The position numbers and the translations under genes are program-made. The notes under the pieces are model-generated. The model was not told the origin of the DNA. It worked only from the letters and a program-made list of their open reading frames with translations, and searched no databases. From Limonium bicolor (Eukaryota; Streptophyta; Magnoliopsida; Caryophyllales; Plumbaginaceae): a DNA stretch of 64,000 nucleotides. This document shows positions 23,401-35,000 of this stretch, piece after piece. The DNA is taken from assembly GCA_023374045.1 (NCBI GenBank), contig CM041776.1, positions 145,021,296 through 145,085,295 on the forward strand. Direction: 5' to 3'. Each line of letters starts with the position of its first letter. Positions within the stretch are counted from its first letter, which is position 1.

Positions 23401-26400
23401 GGGATATTTTAGATGAATATTAGTAATTTAGGTGTTACTTGAAGTAAGAATAAAGTTGTAATGGGTTTTAAATAAATTATAAACTCTATAAGTATCTAAA
23501 TAAATAAAAGAATTATTATTGTGGTCAAAGTGTAATCAAAATATAATAGGAGTGCCAAATGGTATTAAGACCGAAAGTTAGAGTTTAGAATAGTTTATAA
23601 TGTTAAATATAAATTTTATAAGGATAAAGAATTAAAATGTAAATATGGTGGAAGTTAGGAGTGTCTACCGTAAATAACAAAACTTATGGGGGTAAGAATT
23701 GATATTACCAAAGTTTGGGGGCTAAATGGAACTTAAATAGCCTTATGGACTGCTTCGAGATTTTAGAGAAATTATGGGTTGGTTTTGGTGATTAAATAAA
23801 CTAAAGAGTATAATAATAGTTTAAGTATTATAATGTAACATTTACAAAACGTTAGGGGCTAATGTGCAAATAACCAAAGTTAGGAGATGTAAAACAAATT
23901 TATGATACCTATAGGGGCTGTTCGCAAATTATGAGGATTTTAGGGGTTGGTTTGGTATTTCAGATAATTAGATTGTATAATATAAAGTTAAGGATTAAAT
24001 TGTAAGTTTATGAAATTAAGGCGGGTTAAAGTGTAAATAAAGAAAGATGTGGGTGAACAATCAAATTTGAATAAGCTGAGGGGTTATCGGTAAATATATA
24101 TATACATATGTACGTATATTATAACGTTAAGATACCTTATGTTATAAATTAATGAGGTAAATACTATAACAAGTATGGAATATGGGGTGGTTTGTAATTA
24201 GACAAACATATGAGATGACATAGGAATTTCTGGAAGAATATTGGGCTATTCGGAGATTATATACACATTATATGTATATAATAATGTTTGAAAACCTTAG
24301 TTTATAATTTAATAAGACTAAGAAATGTAATGCTTATAATATATGGGTTAATCTCATAAATAATCAAACTATGAGGGGAAGAGATTGTCGTTACCGACAA
24401 TATATATATAGGCTGTTTGGAAAATTTTAAAGTTTGAACATATTTTATATTATAAAGTCTTAGGTGATGTAATGAGACATTATTTTAAGTGTGAAAGAAT
24501 ATATTATAAGAGGGGGGCTCTATAATAATTTTATCATGTGAACTCGTAACATAGCACGAGGATATAACGTGCATAACAAGCCACATACGAGGTTATGCTA
24601 CTACGAGTGGAAACGTAAATGTCACGACAACCGTATTGTAAATGTTTACAATGGGGTAATATTTTACATGCACGCGAACAATACGTAAACAATGACGTAT
24701 AGTTACAACTATAATATATATGTAATTGTTTGTATATATATATATATATGTATGTATGGATAAGCCGTACACCTACATAAAAATAACCACACGAACCAGT
24801 TTGTATAGCGGAATGTTTAAACGTCATGCATACAACGTAACATTATTTTCGTACGCCTGTAAACCGACAATTCCGCAAACAAAACGTGAACGAAACTTCC
24901 AGTGATAAGTAATATTACCGTAGCGACAACTACGCACTCGTAAACTATAACGAGTGGCTGAAATCTAAATCCTTGAGGCTAACGACCATCGAGATAAACA
25001 AGAGGTCAATTAAGACTTAGACACGGGTTGGAAGTACGGGTTGGTCTAGGTTAGTTAAGTAAATACGAAATACGTATATACGTACTGATATTAGAACAAT
25101 GTGTATACCAGAGATACGAGTGGGTAGACACGAGCACTGTGAGCGTTAGAGCCTATGCGGGGGTTATCATGCGGGTGACAACGGTGTAAGGTATGTCGGA
25201 TTCTATGGTCTGAACCCTGATGGATTCTTTGAGTTCAGACATTTGTGTGCTAATTGCTTAAGATGATATGGATGAGTATGCATGTGTTTATGAAATGTTA
25301 CTTGCTCGAATATCTAGCGTTTATTATTTGTGTGCGAACACCTTTGGCTATAGATAACGATAATCATTTAACGACGATACTGTTGGTAAAGCGATGAGTA
25401 CGACACTGTCAAAAATACTCAGATTATCTAAGACTTAAAACTTAGGAAGAAAGGTTCGGTATTACCAACCTTAGAGAATTGGCACAGAACATGAATATAA
25501 CCTAGAGTCAGTTAAAACACTTAACTATGGAGAAATGGAGGTTGATGAGGTGGTGTGATATATGTACGGGGAAATCCTGGTCTGCATTCGTTCCAGCAGG
25601 TTGCGCAGTGTGATCACCAGAGGGGAGTCCAGGCATGGAGCCCCTCGTTGAGGAATCCAAGGATCGTCTTAGATCGTTGGCGTTGGGTACTAACGTAGGT
25701 ACATGGCTTCGGGCCACACGGATGTTTCTCACGAGACGTCGGGGAAGCCAAATGATCTCGAATCATTGGCAATGGGACTACTGTCCAATAATAACTAAAA
25801 CTTGGTGAGGTGTTAATGGGGAATTGTCCATCTAACGTGACACCCAAAGGATGATGAGAGAGTTGGTGGGAGCGGGGCTCCAGACGATTGAATAACGAAC
25901 TTGCGATTACGATTTCGATCTAGCGACTATTGTGCATGGTTATTAATATGTTGTTTGTGGTGATTACTTGGTGAACTGTTTTGTGTTTACATTCCGCTTT
26001 TACAGTCTTTTAATATACTTGTAAACTGGAACAACATGAAAATTGAATAGCATGCTAATCAAGACGGCTAATTAACTCATGTGGCCTAAAGGCAATTAGG
26101 ATCATATAGTTCAACATACTCAGCCTCGTGCTGAGCCTTTTGGCAACCACATTTTTGCAGGTATACTATGACTGACGCCGGAGTGCGGGATTGGGTATGG
26201 CTTTAAATTTGACTAGTCGATATGTGTAGGAGGAATCATGGATTATGTCATTGTAATAGATACGTCAAGTGATGATCGATGTATAATTGAATCTTGATAG
26301 CTGCTCACTAGTTCGAGTTATATGGATTTATCATGAGTTGTGTTAACCTCGTCATCACTGCGGATGGATGGTTAAGCAGATGGTTTGATGGTTGTGACAC

Positions 26401-26511
26401 CCGCCTAGTTAGTGAGAGTGTTCCGCTGTGAATGGTGCGATTAATGTATTTTTAATTACTGTTACGAAGTGATTACTGTGAGAGTTAGGATTAATAGACG
26501 GGGGTGTTACA
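20478..26511 (+). repeat. Element B 5' LTR (6.03 kb)
   Basis: Its parts in order are an AT-rich start, a GC-richer pyrimidine-rich segment (20930-21980) found in no other LTR of the window, AT-rich degenerate ~200-250-bp modules (22000-24500) marked by AAAGTT(A/T)GGGG and GGGGCTGTTCG, a (TA)n tract (24735-24750), and a tail with a CTCAGC/GCTGAG hairpin (26118-26137), GCAGGTA (26157) and TTCCGCTG (26419). Open frames such as 21524-21760 and the minus-strand 21683-21973 show no family. The first is repeated at 33131-33367 only because the LTR is. Confidence 0.92.
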
Positions 26512-26516
26512 AAAAG

Positions 26517-26525
26517 TGGTATCAG
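26517..26525 (+). other. Element B primer binding site (short)
   Basis: TGGTATCAG starts five bases after the 5' LTR, so 9 nt match the initiator-methionine tRNA 3' end. A and D match at 12. The palindrome that overlaps the site in A and D is absent here (TGACGAGAAATT follows instead). Confidence 0.75.
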
Positions 26526-29500
26526 TGACGAGAAATTAGGGTAAGAACTGTGAGCATAGGATTTGGGAAACATGGGAAACGTGGTGAGGATCCGTAACTA
26601 GGAAATTCCTAGAATTGCGAAATATACTTGAGTGTTGGCCTGTAAAGGCACTACGAATGTAGAATGGTTGTGAATACATAAATCACAAACTCCTTATATA
26701 TACTTATCGATTACCCTTGAAGTACTATCTAAAAGACGAAAATTATACGTGTAATTACACGATTAGGTAAACCACCGTCACTATTTAGACGAACAAAGTA
26801 AAGATGAGGGGTACGAAGTCACAAAAGGACTGTCGTTCCCATTATACCAATCTTCTATGGCCATAACTACGACCAGTAAACTACTTGCAACAGGCAATCT
26901 TGGATGCCTAGCCCCACCCTCCTCATCCCAGGGAACTAATGGCAAATGAAGAACACACAGAGATGAAAATTTCCTCCAAATCGGGAAGACCCGACCTGGC
27001 TGCTATGAAATACTACACCAACAACACGGAACCAGAACTTAAATGCCAAGAATATTAAGGACTAGATAAACCCGACAACGGTATACTATCAAAAGTGAAC
27101 TACTTGAACTCAGTAGCAATCTAATGGAACCCTACTAAGCGAGGGAACACCATACCAACGACAATAAGAAGAGCCAGCAAAGTTAACGAGAATGTGAAAT
27201 TATGAACGTATATATAAACATCAGACATGCATTGTATGATAATACAACCTGCATGGCGCACTTGCTACAACAAGTGCTGCCCTAATAAACTGGTTTGGAA
27301 AGACGGCAACTACCTACAACGGTACCGTACCCTCTGGGACTACAATGACTTAACACCTAGAGATAAGAAAGGCCACATAAACCTGACAATACGAGGTGGA
27401 CGAATACACGAACAGAGGCCAAAGAAAGCCTAATGAAACCCCCCTCGGAAGGAGCAAAAACCTGAATTTTTGGGATACTCGGGCACTGAGCCTAACGCTC
27501 AGTGCGGGACAAGTAATCCTACAACTTTATATTGATTTCATAAGAAGAATAAACAAACGTATTACACTCACCTAAACCGTAATATACACGATGCATAAGC
27601 CCGTTAGATTGACTTACCTTAGAAAAATCATCCACATTTCCAAAACCTTTTCACATCTTCAAACATTTTTTTAGTACCTTTTACTCATCCTTTCAACACA
27701 CACCAATTAAGCCTACGAACGAAAGAAAGGAGTATACGGGCAAGGTGCACCGAGTCATTAGACCGGGCACGACCCTACTAGAAAAAGCCTAACCAGTGAT
27801 GAGTAAACTACCACCACGAAAGAAATTAAAACACAAAATAAAGACCAAAGAGGATCGACTACCAAACGTCAGAGGAAATCTAAAGCTGAGTTACACATAG
27901 TGTACTTAGGCGAATAATGGACGCATAAATTAGAAAACCCCAAGACGCGAAAAAGAAGATGGAACGGGCACCTAGAGTGCTAACCCGATCCCAATTCATG
28001 GAGAGACTGACAACCCTTATAACTCGATAGTTTGAGCTGAGTACGATGTCAAGTAACACCAATTATTACATATTATAGATGACGCATCCATCGACCATAA
28101 ACACGGGACAAACACCCGAATCAATCCCAAAGATCTCAGATAACATTACAACGTGGAAACTCTGGATTCCTAAATTATGATGGGGAGAGAATGAATATAA
28201 CTATCAAGATGTTCTGAAGCCGGAGAAGGCCGAATTGTGAAAACAGCTGAAGCAAGCATACTACATGATAGGCGGATTCAACTAAATACCGCACTATAGG
28301 CGTTACTAAAAGCTACCTATATACATTTTGGACATTGAAAACCTAGGGATTTCAGATACTGATGCAATTCAGTGGGGCTACGTATTGGGAAGACGTATTC
28401 ATATACCCTTATCCAAATAACAAACCGATACTCGACTTATTATGAGGCACATGCCCTACTCCATTCACATGAACATGTACGAGCGTATGTCTATTTCGAC
28501 GGCTCAAGTATGTGAATAGGAGAAAAAGGGATGTATAAATTCGAATAGAATTAAAACCCAATATAATATAAACTATAATACAAGTAATATAATATATGAC
28601 TTGGTGCGGAACCGATATGGGATCAAGTAAGAGAATTAGCTCCCCGATAAACTAATTGGTTATAACCAGTAGGACTTAGTTCCATGAATAGTGAGATGGG
28701 GCGACTGTGAATGTACGCAATAACCACGAGCGATTCGGTAGTAAAGAGATTAGTTTGAGATAAGAGTATCTATCACGTAACGAAAGTCCTGATAAGATAA
28801 AATTGGAAATGGAAAAAAAATGAGGTTGTTTGATATTTGACGTGGGAGGTCGAACTTGACCCTGGTCAGGTCAAGGGAAAACCGAACACAAATTGGAGTG
28901 AAGGAACAATTCAACACCGACGCTGACCACGCCGGGGTTGGAAAGTTCCTGAAACTCCCTACAAGTGGTCACGAATAATTCTGAATTAACTAGGTGTCTA
29001 TTTCTAGTCCTGACATAGAGTTAGACTTTAAGGAAAAGCATAAATGTGTGTATGATGTGTATCATGCAAATTGATAGGAAGAGTATCTATGGTATCCTAT
29101 AGAGGATAAATGGTTAGAACGACTCTACAAATATTGGAATATAGTTGATTATAAGAGAATGCTTGGGATAACTATAACATGGTGCAAATTAATCAATTGA
29201 TTACAAATTGAGTAATACACTCCTATAAATACAATTGAAGGTACCCTCAGCCAATTTTCTAAACTATAACTACACCGCTATCTGTAAGGAAAGAGCGGTG
29301 CCCAAATTTTTATAATAAACCCCAGAGAAACGTGCGAAGTGAGAACCTACCTATAAACTTGGTGGAGTTCAAAGAATAGAAATTTTATATCAACACTAAG
29401 GTAAGTTGTCTCTAAGTCCACAAGAACAAATATCATTGTGAGGAGCACATACTTCCAACTGGGAGCTACAGCGGAAATCCTATTGCTTAGCACATAAGGA

Positions 29501-31300
29501 ACAGACGACTAAAATCGTACCTGTATGATCAGTGACTAACGAACTGGCGAAGGCAGAAACCTTCTACGTTGTGTACAAGGATACCCGACAATACCATGAC
29601 CCAAACCTTACACTAAATACATGAACCGAATACGGTGGCAGTTAAGCAAATACCGGTACCACGGATTGGCGATCCGTTAATAAATCAAAAAGAAGTTTCA
29701 GTGATCTCTAGTACTAACTTAAAATCCGAACACCTTCAACCGCAGATTATAGAAAGTAATGTATAGAAGACTGGAAATATTATACCTTGACATGAGTCTT
29801 GCTAAACCGATTACAGCCGTAAACGCGAATCGTTATAGAATGTGTAACCAATTAACACCCAAAGTAGTACCTTTAAGAAGGAGCATCATAACCAACACGC
29901 CACTAGAAGCACACGAGTCCAGGAGAGCGAAGTATCACCTCTAACCACCTTTTCTAGTCCATGCCACTAGGGCAAAAGCACCTACGACAAAATGATTGAT
30001 AACACGAACTAATCAACATCAGATGACACCAAGGATATCCATTAAAAGGGAGATTGACAATAGAATACTTCACTAACCGTGTGACGGACACTACGAGTGT
30101 ACAAAATGAGACGTGGGACGACCGCACTCCGATAGGAGCATGTGGGCCTGACAGACTCATTTGTGAGTTAGTCAGGTAAGTAGCAATGTATCAGTAGGGT
30201 ACCCCATGCATGTAGACAAGTAGTGTAAGGAACACGAGAAGTAGTCAACTCTGTGCCAAGGTCAGTAATGCAAATCCAGACCAGTGCAATCAATTACCTC
30301 AAATATAGACGAGAAGAGCCTCAGGTAAACCAACGGGGCTAGAGGAGCCAAGGACCTTGAATACAATACGACCAGCGTCGTAACTCTTCAGCGAAGTGGT
30401 TAATGCACAGGGAAAACAAAGGAAACCTTTCGAAGTCATGAACGCTAATGACATAGACTTGCAAACCCATTAAAAGGGTGACTAACATGTGAAAACCTCA
30501 TAGGGATCAAGCAAAATCTTGATGTCCAAAGGAACCTACCAAATGATGTGAACCTAGACACATGATTACGCAATAAAGGGATGCAGAGCCAGTATACTAG
30601 CGGGCGCCTTAAGCGAGAAACAATGTTATGATAACTAATAACCGTCGAACTGACTACGATATGGTACGCATAGAAGCGACCATCACGAACAGCCATTAGC
30701 AAGAAACACGTGGGTGGAAATGGTCGAGTAAACCTCGCATAGAAGGAAGAGAAATGAAGGCTGAAGCGGTGGAACTCTAATACAAGCACGACAAATGGAT
30801 TCCCCTGGCAGAACGCAGGATGAACCATACGAACATTGTTGCTAGCCGGACACACGAAAAGATAACATACATCAACATGAAGTAAGAAGCAAAGAAATAC
30901 AATAAATACATTACCCCGGAACAAAACCACATGGAGACACGGATGATAAGCATATCTCTGTGGAGATAAAGGCTAGTATGTCTCAATATTACAGAGACAA
31001 GTGCAAAGAGCACTAGGTACTCACAATAGCCATTGTCATATTGCACCTTAAACCGAAGATCAGTGAGAAACGATACACGCAGTTATGCTAATAACCCAAC
31101 TATAGAATATACAACTAAGAACTAATCGTGCACGCATACAATCGAGGTTACCGCGCCGATTATGATACCTCCGTTTCCAAATTAAGAAAAGACCGTGGAT
31201 AACACTGTCATATTGGAACGAGGTCAACAATATCTTGCTACTAATAAACAGTCTACAATATGTAGACAACAAAAAAAATGTTCATGGGTCTGCACCTCAT

Positions 31301-31513
31301 TACGGAGCGAGTGGGCCAATTAGAATGAATTCAAGAGAGAGCACAAAGAAGTGCGTGCCTCACCCTCCATATGTTTTAGAACCCGGGAAATTAGAATCTT
31401 ACCCGTCTCTCCGATACGAGGAAAAATCCACCTCCATGAGAGCCAAGTATCCAGCGCTCCTCCTTGAGCGGCTGTTGTATACTTGTGGGGTACGTGGGCG
31501 TAACCCTTTTTAA
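31301..31513 (+). pseudogene. Integrase C-terminus/chromodomain relic of element B
   Basis: The frame reads HPPYVLEPGKLE, SLRYEEK and then MRAKYPALL. HPPYVLEP corresponds to HPSHVLQPE of D's integrase (about 60196), and MRAKYPALL to MRAKFPSLF at the end of D's chromodomain. The ~35-40 residues between them in D are missing, so the chromodomain core is deleted. It ends just before the post-pol hairpin. Confidence 0.6.
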
Positions 31514-31526
31514 GGGGGGTAGAGCC
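31488..31526 (+). promoter_or_regulatory. Post-pol hairpin and second polypurine-like tract (element B)
   Basis: GGGTACG-TGGG-CGTAACCC (stem with one bulge, 31488-31506), then TTTTTAAGGGGGGTAGAGCC. This is equivalent to 60427-60465 in D and 10014-9976 in A. Confidence 0.5.
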
Positions 31527-32080
31527 TCTTGGCATGCACTTGTGTGCACTAGGCTTTGAGTGTTTGGTTGAGTGGTTTTATTGTGCGTATGTGGGGCATA
31601 CTTGGTATTGTTGTATGCATGGTGATGTTTTTGTATACGTTATACATTGGATGGATACGTCCTTAGTGGCGTTCGTGATTTATTATTATTATGTTTGGTA
31701 AAGAATGGAATGTGAATTAATAGACACTTCGGGGAAGTGGTCTAGATGGTAGAATTGATGGAGCCCTTTGCATATTAGCCATTTTGTGTTGATGTGGGGT
31801 GTTTATGTTGTGTATGTTGGTTGTTTATGTTGTGGATGTATGTTAATTTTGTGTATGTGCTTTAAGCACTTGGGATATAATTGGTGGTATGAATGTGCCT
31901 AGAGCCTCTGAGCTATTATGTATGGATGTCCTTCGGGACTTGTGATGTATACATATATGTATTGGTATGGAATGGAAACTAGTGGTAGAATGGAATGTTG
32001 GGAAAGTGTTGGAACCTTGAGATTCGTTGGGTAGCTAGATACATATTCCATTTAGACAACTTCGGGACGAAGTTCTTTTA
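31527..32080 (+). other. Element B 3' untranslated spacer
   Basis: This is TG-rich non-coding DNA between the post-pol tract and the true polypurine tract, with TGCACTTGTGTGCA and GTGCTTTAAGCAC inverted repeats (about 31536, 31858). It ends ACTTCGGGACGAAGTTCTTTTAAGG, close to D's ACTTCGGGGCGAAGTCC (60929). Confidence 0.6.
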
Positions 32081-32090
32081 AGGGGATAGA
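32081..32090 (+). other. Element B polypurine tract
   Basis: AGGGGATAGA lies one base before the 3' LTR. It is weaker than the GGGGGGTAGA of A and D. Confidence 0.75.
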
Positions 32091-32091
32091 C

Positions 32092-35000
32092 TGAAATACC
32101 CTGAATAATTACCACTTTAAATTAATGAAGACTAAATTAAAGCGTGAGCTATAATTACCATAATGTTATGGTATTAAAAAAAACATAGTTCCAAATGGGC
32201 ATAAGATCTAAAATTAATATTACATGTACATATTAGTACATATATTAAGTAATACTAGTACACCCTAATAAAGTATATAATATTTTATATACCCTAAATG
32301 AATATTAGACACCAAGATATACTCTTGTGTACATTTGTAATCTAAAATGTGACAAGCTACTAAGTGACACATATAGCCACTCATATATATACATATAACA
32401 AATGTTACAAAATTATCAATTTGGGAAATTTAAATCTCCCTCCAACTTATAACCCGACGCTCACCTGCACACAAAGAAAAAAAAACATCATTAGCATAAG
32501 TAAATAATTAATAAAGTACAGTATATAGTACAAAAGTTAGTACTCCCCTTGTTAGGCGATGTAACATAACAGCCTATCTTTTCTTCCTCTGCAACGATAG
32601 TAGCTACCCATATAGCCTTCTCCTTTCACTTGTCAAAGTACATATTCTATCTATTCTTTTGCTTCCATTCCCTCAACTGAACCTCCTTATCCCACGTCAA
32701 TCTCTTCCCGTCTTTTCTCCTGCGCCTACGTTTCTCCTTCCCATGCTCCATCTTCGCATAACAACAGAAAAAAAAGAGGAAATACACCACACAGGAGCCA
32801 CAACAGAGAGCCAAGAAACATGAAGGTAAAACATTACCTCCTTCTCCACTGGTAGTCTCACGGTTCTCCTTCTTTTCCAACTCACTACTTCCATCCTCTT
32901 ACCCCACCTCATCTCCTTCTTCTAGTTGGCAGTAGCAACAACAAAAAAATAAACGCCACTACAATCGGCTGCAACAGAGCAGAACAACAATGACAAACCA
33001 AGTAAAGAACAAAAAACACACCCAGCTGAGCTCCTTGGTCTTCAACGGTGAGAAAAGAAAATCCATACTAGAACACCTTGCTCCTGTGGTTGTCCGAAAG
33101 TGCTGATCTCTTTCCCTTTCCTTTCTCTACGTGCCCAGCTGCTGTTATCTCACAGATTCTGCTCTATCCCTGTTAGAGTACTGCCACCCCTTCTCTTCTT
33201 GTAAGACAGTAGTTCAACAGCTCCTACTCGTTACCGAAAGAGGACAAGCACCAGGAAAAAAAAACGGTCTCTGCTCCATTCCCTTGCTTTCATTTTTTTT
33301 TCTGGGCATGGAACCAACTGATGTGCTCATCCTTCCCATACATGCAAGGCTTATACTCCACTCCTGAAAGTTCAACCCACCACCGAAAGTGGCACCAGCA
33401 GGAGAGACGTCCTTTTGATTTAACGGTAAAAAACTTGCTGATATACATCTTCATTCCTTTTCATGGCAGTTTTATAACGCTTTTCATCAGCTCTTCTGCC
33501 TTTTGTCAAGGCTGCGAACCCACCTATACAGACTTTATTCCAGCCTCTCCGAGAGCTAAAACCAACACCTAAAGCCACCCCATGAAAATAGTATAAACGT
33601 GAGGTAAAGGCTAAAACTATTCGGTTGCCTGGAACTTGTTCTTTTGGTTTCCTTACGAAAAAAATATATTTATTTCTTAAGTGTGTAAACGTATTTATAG
33701 TGCAGTGAGATTTACAAGTTGATATGCCTGAAAGGTTGTGGAAAAATCTCTGGTGACCGAAAGGAGCTAGAACTCCACTTAAACCGAGAGCTGTGGGAGA
33801 ATTTCTTGAGGAAAGGAAAACCAGTTTTCAAGAGGTAATTTTGTTACCAAAAGCCCTAAGAATAATATTAAGGTATGAGAAGATTTACATACAAAATCTA
33901 ATTAAATGCTATGTGTAAAAATGTAGCCGAGGAGAGTGGTGTGGCCAGTAGAGAATTTCTTGGTGATTAAGTCCAAGTAAGTACTCCTAAACTCTTGCTA
34001 ATATCTTAAGTTAGTTATTAGTTGGGAAGATTAATACTAGCGGAGAGCATGAGTATATATGTATAGTTTGTTTAGATCCTAAATATGTGGGGAAGTTAAG
34101 GGATAAGTACTTGATTCGTGGGACTAGATGCTAATGACTTATTTAAAATTAGTTTACAAGTGATCTGTAAAAGAGAATGGGAGAGAATGATTTGGAAAAA
34201 AATTAATTATAGAGTTTGTTGCAAACCGTGACCGTAACATAGTTTAAAGACATTTAAATGACCATTATGCCTTTTTCTAAGGCCATATAATTAGGCTATG
34301 TTATTATGGGTATTTTGAGTCTTAGATGATTATTAGTATACTTGTAAATTGATTTGAAAAGATTGATGATAATCTATTCAAAAACCGTGAGCTTAAGAGC
34401 CATCTCAAGGAGGAGAAAACAAACATTTAAAGGTAATTACTCTATTAAATACTTAAGTGCCATATTAGAGGAATAAAGGGATTTTAAATACAAAAAAAAA
34501 ATCTAATTATCCCCATGTCATAATATAGTGCCGAGATCTTTGGTTTGTGGAGAAAGATTTTTGAAGCCTAAATACAAGTTTCAACTAAATTAAGCTTTAA
34601 TGAACATTTAGCAAATTATTAATTTGTATATGGAGACCGAGAGTTGCTTGTGAAATATGGGATAGTGAATCCCTACAAATGTGTAATTAATTATGGAGAT
34701 ATGTTTAGCTAGTACATCTAAGTATAAATGACTCATAAAAAAAATTATGCTTATAAGTTAAAAGGGGAAGGAAGTTAATTTACAAAGCATTGTGTAGAAA
34801 TGTGTACAAACCGTGAGTAATAAGTGAATTTGGGATATTTTGATGTCAATTAATGGTTAGTGGCATGCTATGTTTAAGCTATGTATTTAGGCATATTTAT
34901 TTCGCTTATATAAAAGCTTAAAGTAATGATTATTGAGTTTTTGGAGAGGGTTAAATAAATAATATGAATTATGGTGCAAAATATAATTTTTGTGAACAAA

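Larger units (their letters stand above)
26526..32080 (+). pseudogene. Element B internal region: decayed gag-pol
   Basis: There is no long frame on either strand. Recognisable homology is to element A's interior (26985-27300 and 30160-30300) and, at the 3' end, to the integrase C-terminus. A decayed integrase active-site region may lie near 30310-30370. A ~160-bp block at 28840-28990 also occurs in A (9480-9340), but in A it lies after the post-pol purine tract rather than before integrase. The reverse-strand frame at 30445-30930 (161 codons) has no domain and opposes the element's direction. Confidence 0.6.

Noticed and set aside
24735..24750. TA dinucleotide run as a functional element
   Set aside because: It is an ordinary short microsatellite that varies in length between the two LTR copies.
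30445..30930. 161-codon minus-strand open frame in element B interior
   Set aside because: It runs against the element's direction, has no recognisable domain, is Cys/Phe-rich in the way of reversed AT-rich DNA, and overlaps sequence homologous to A's decayed pol.
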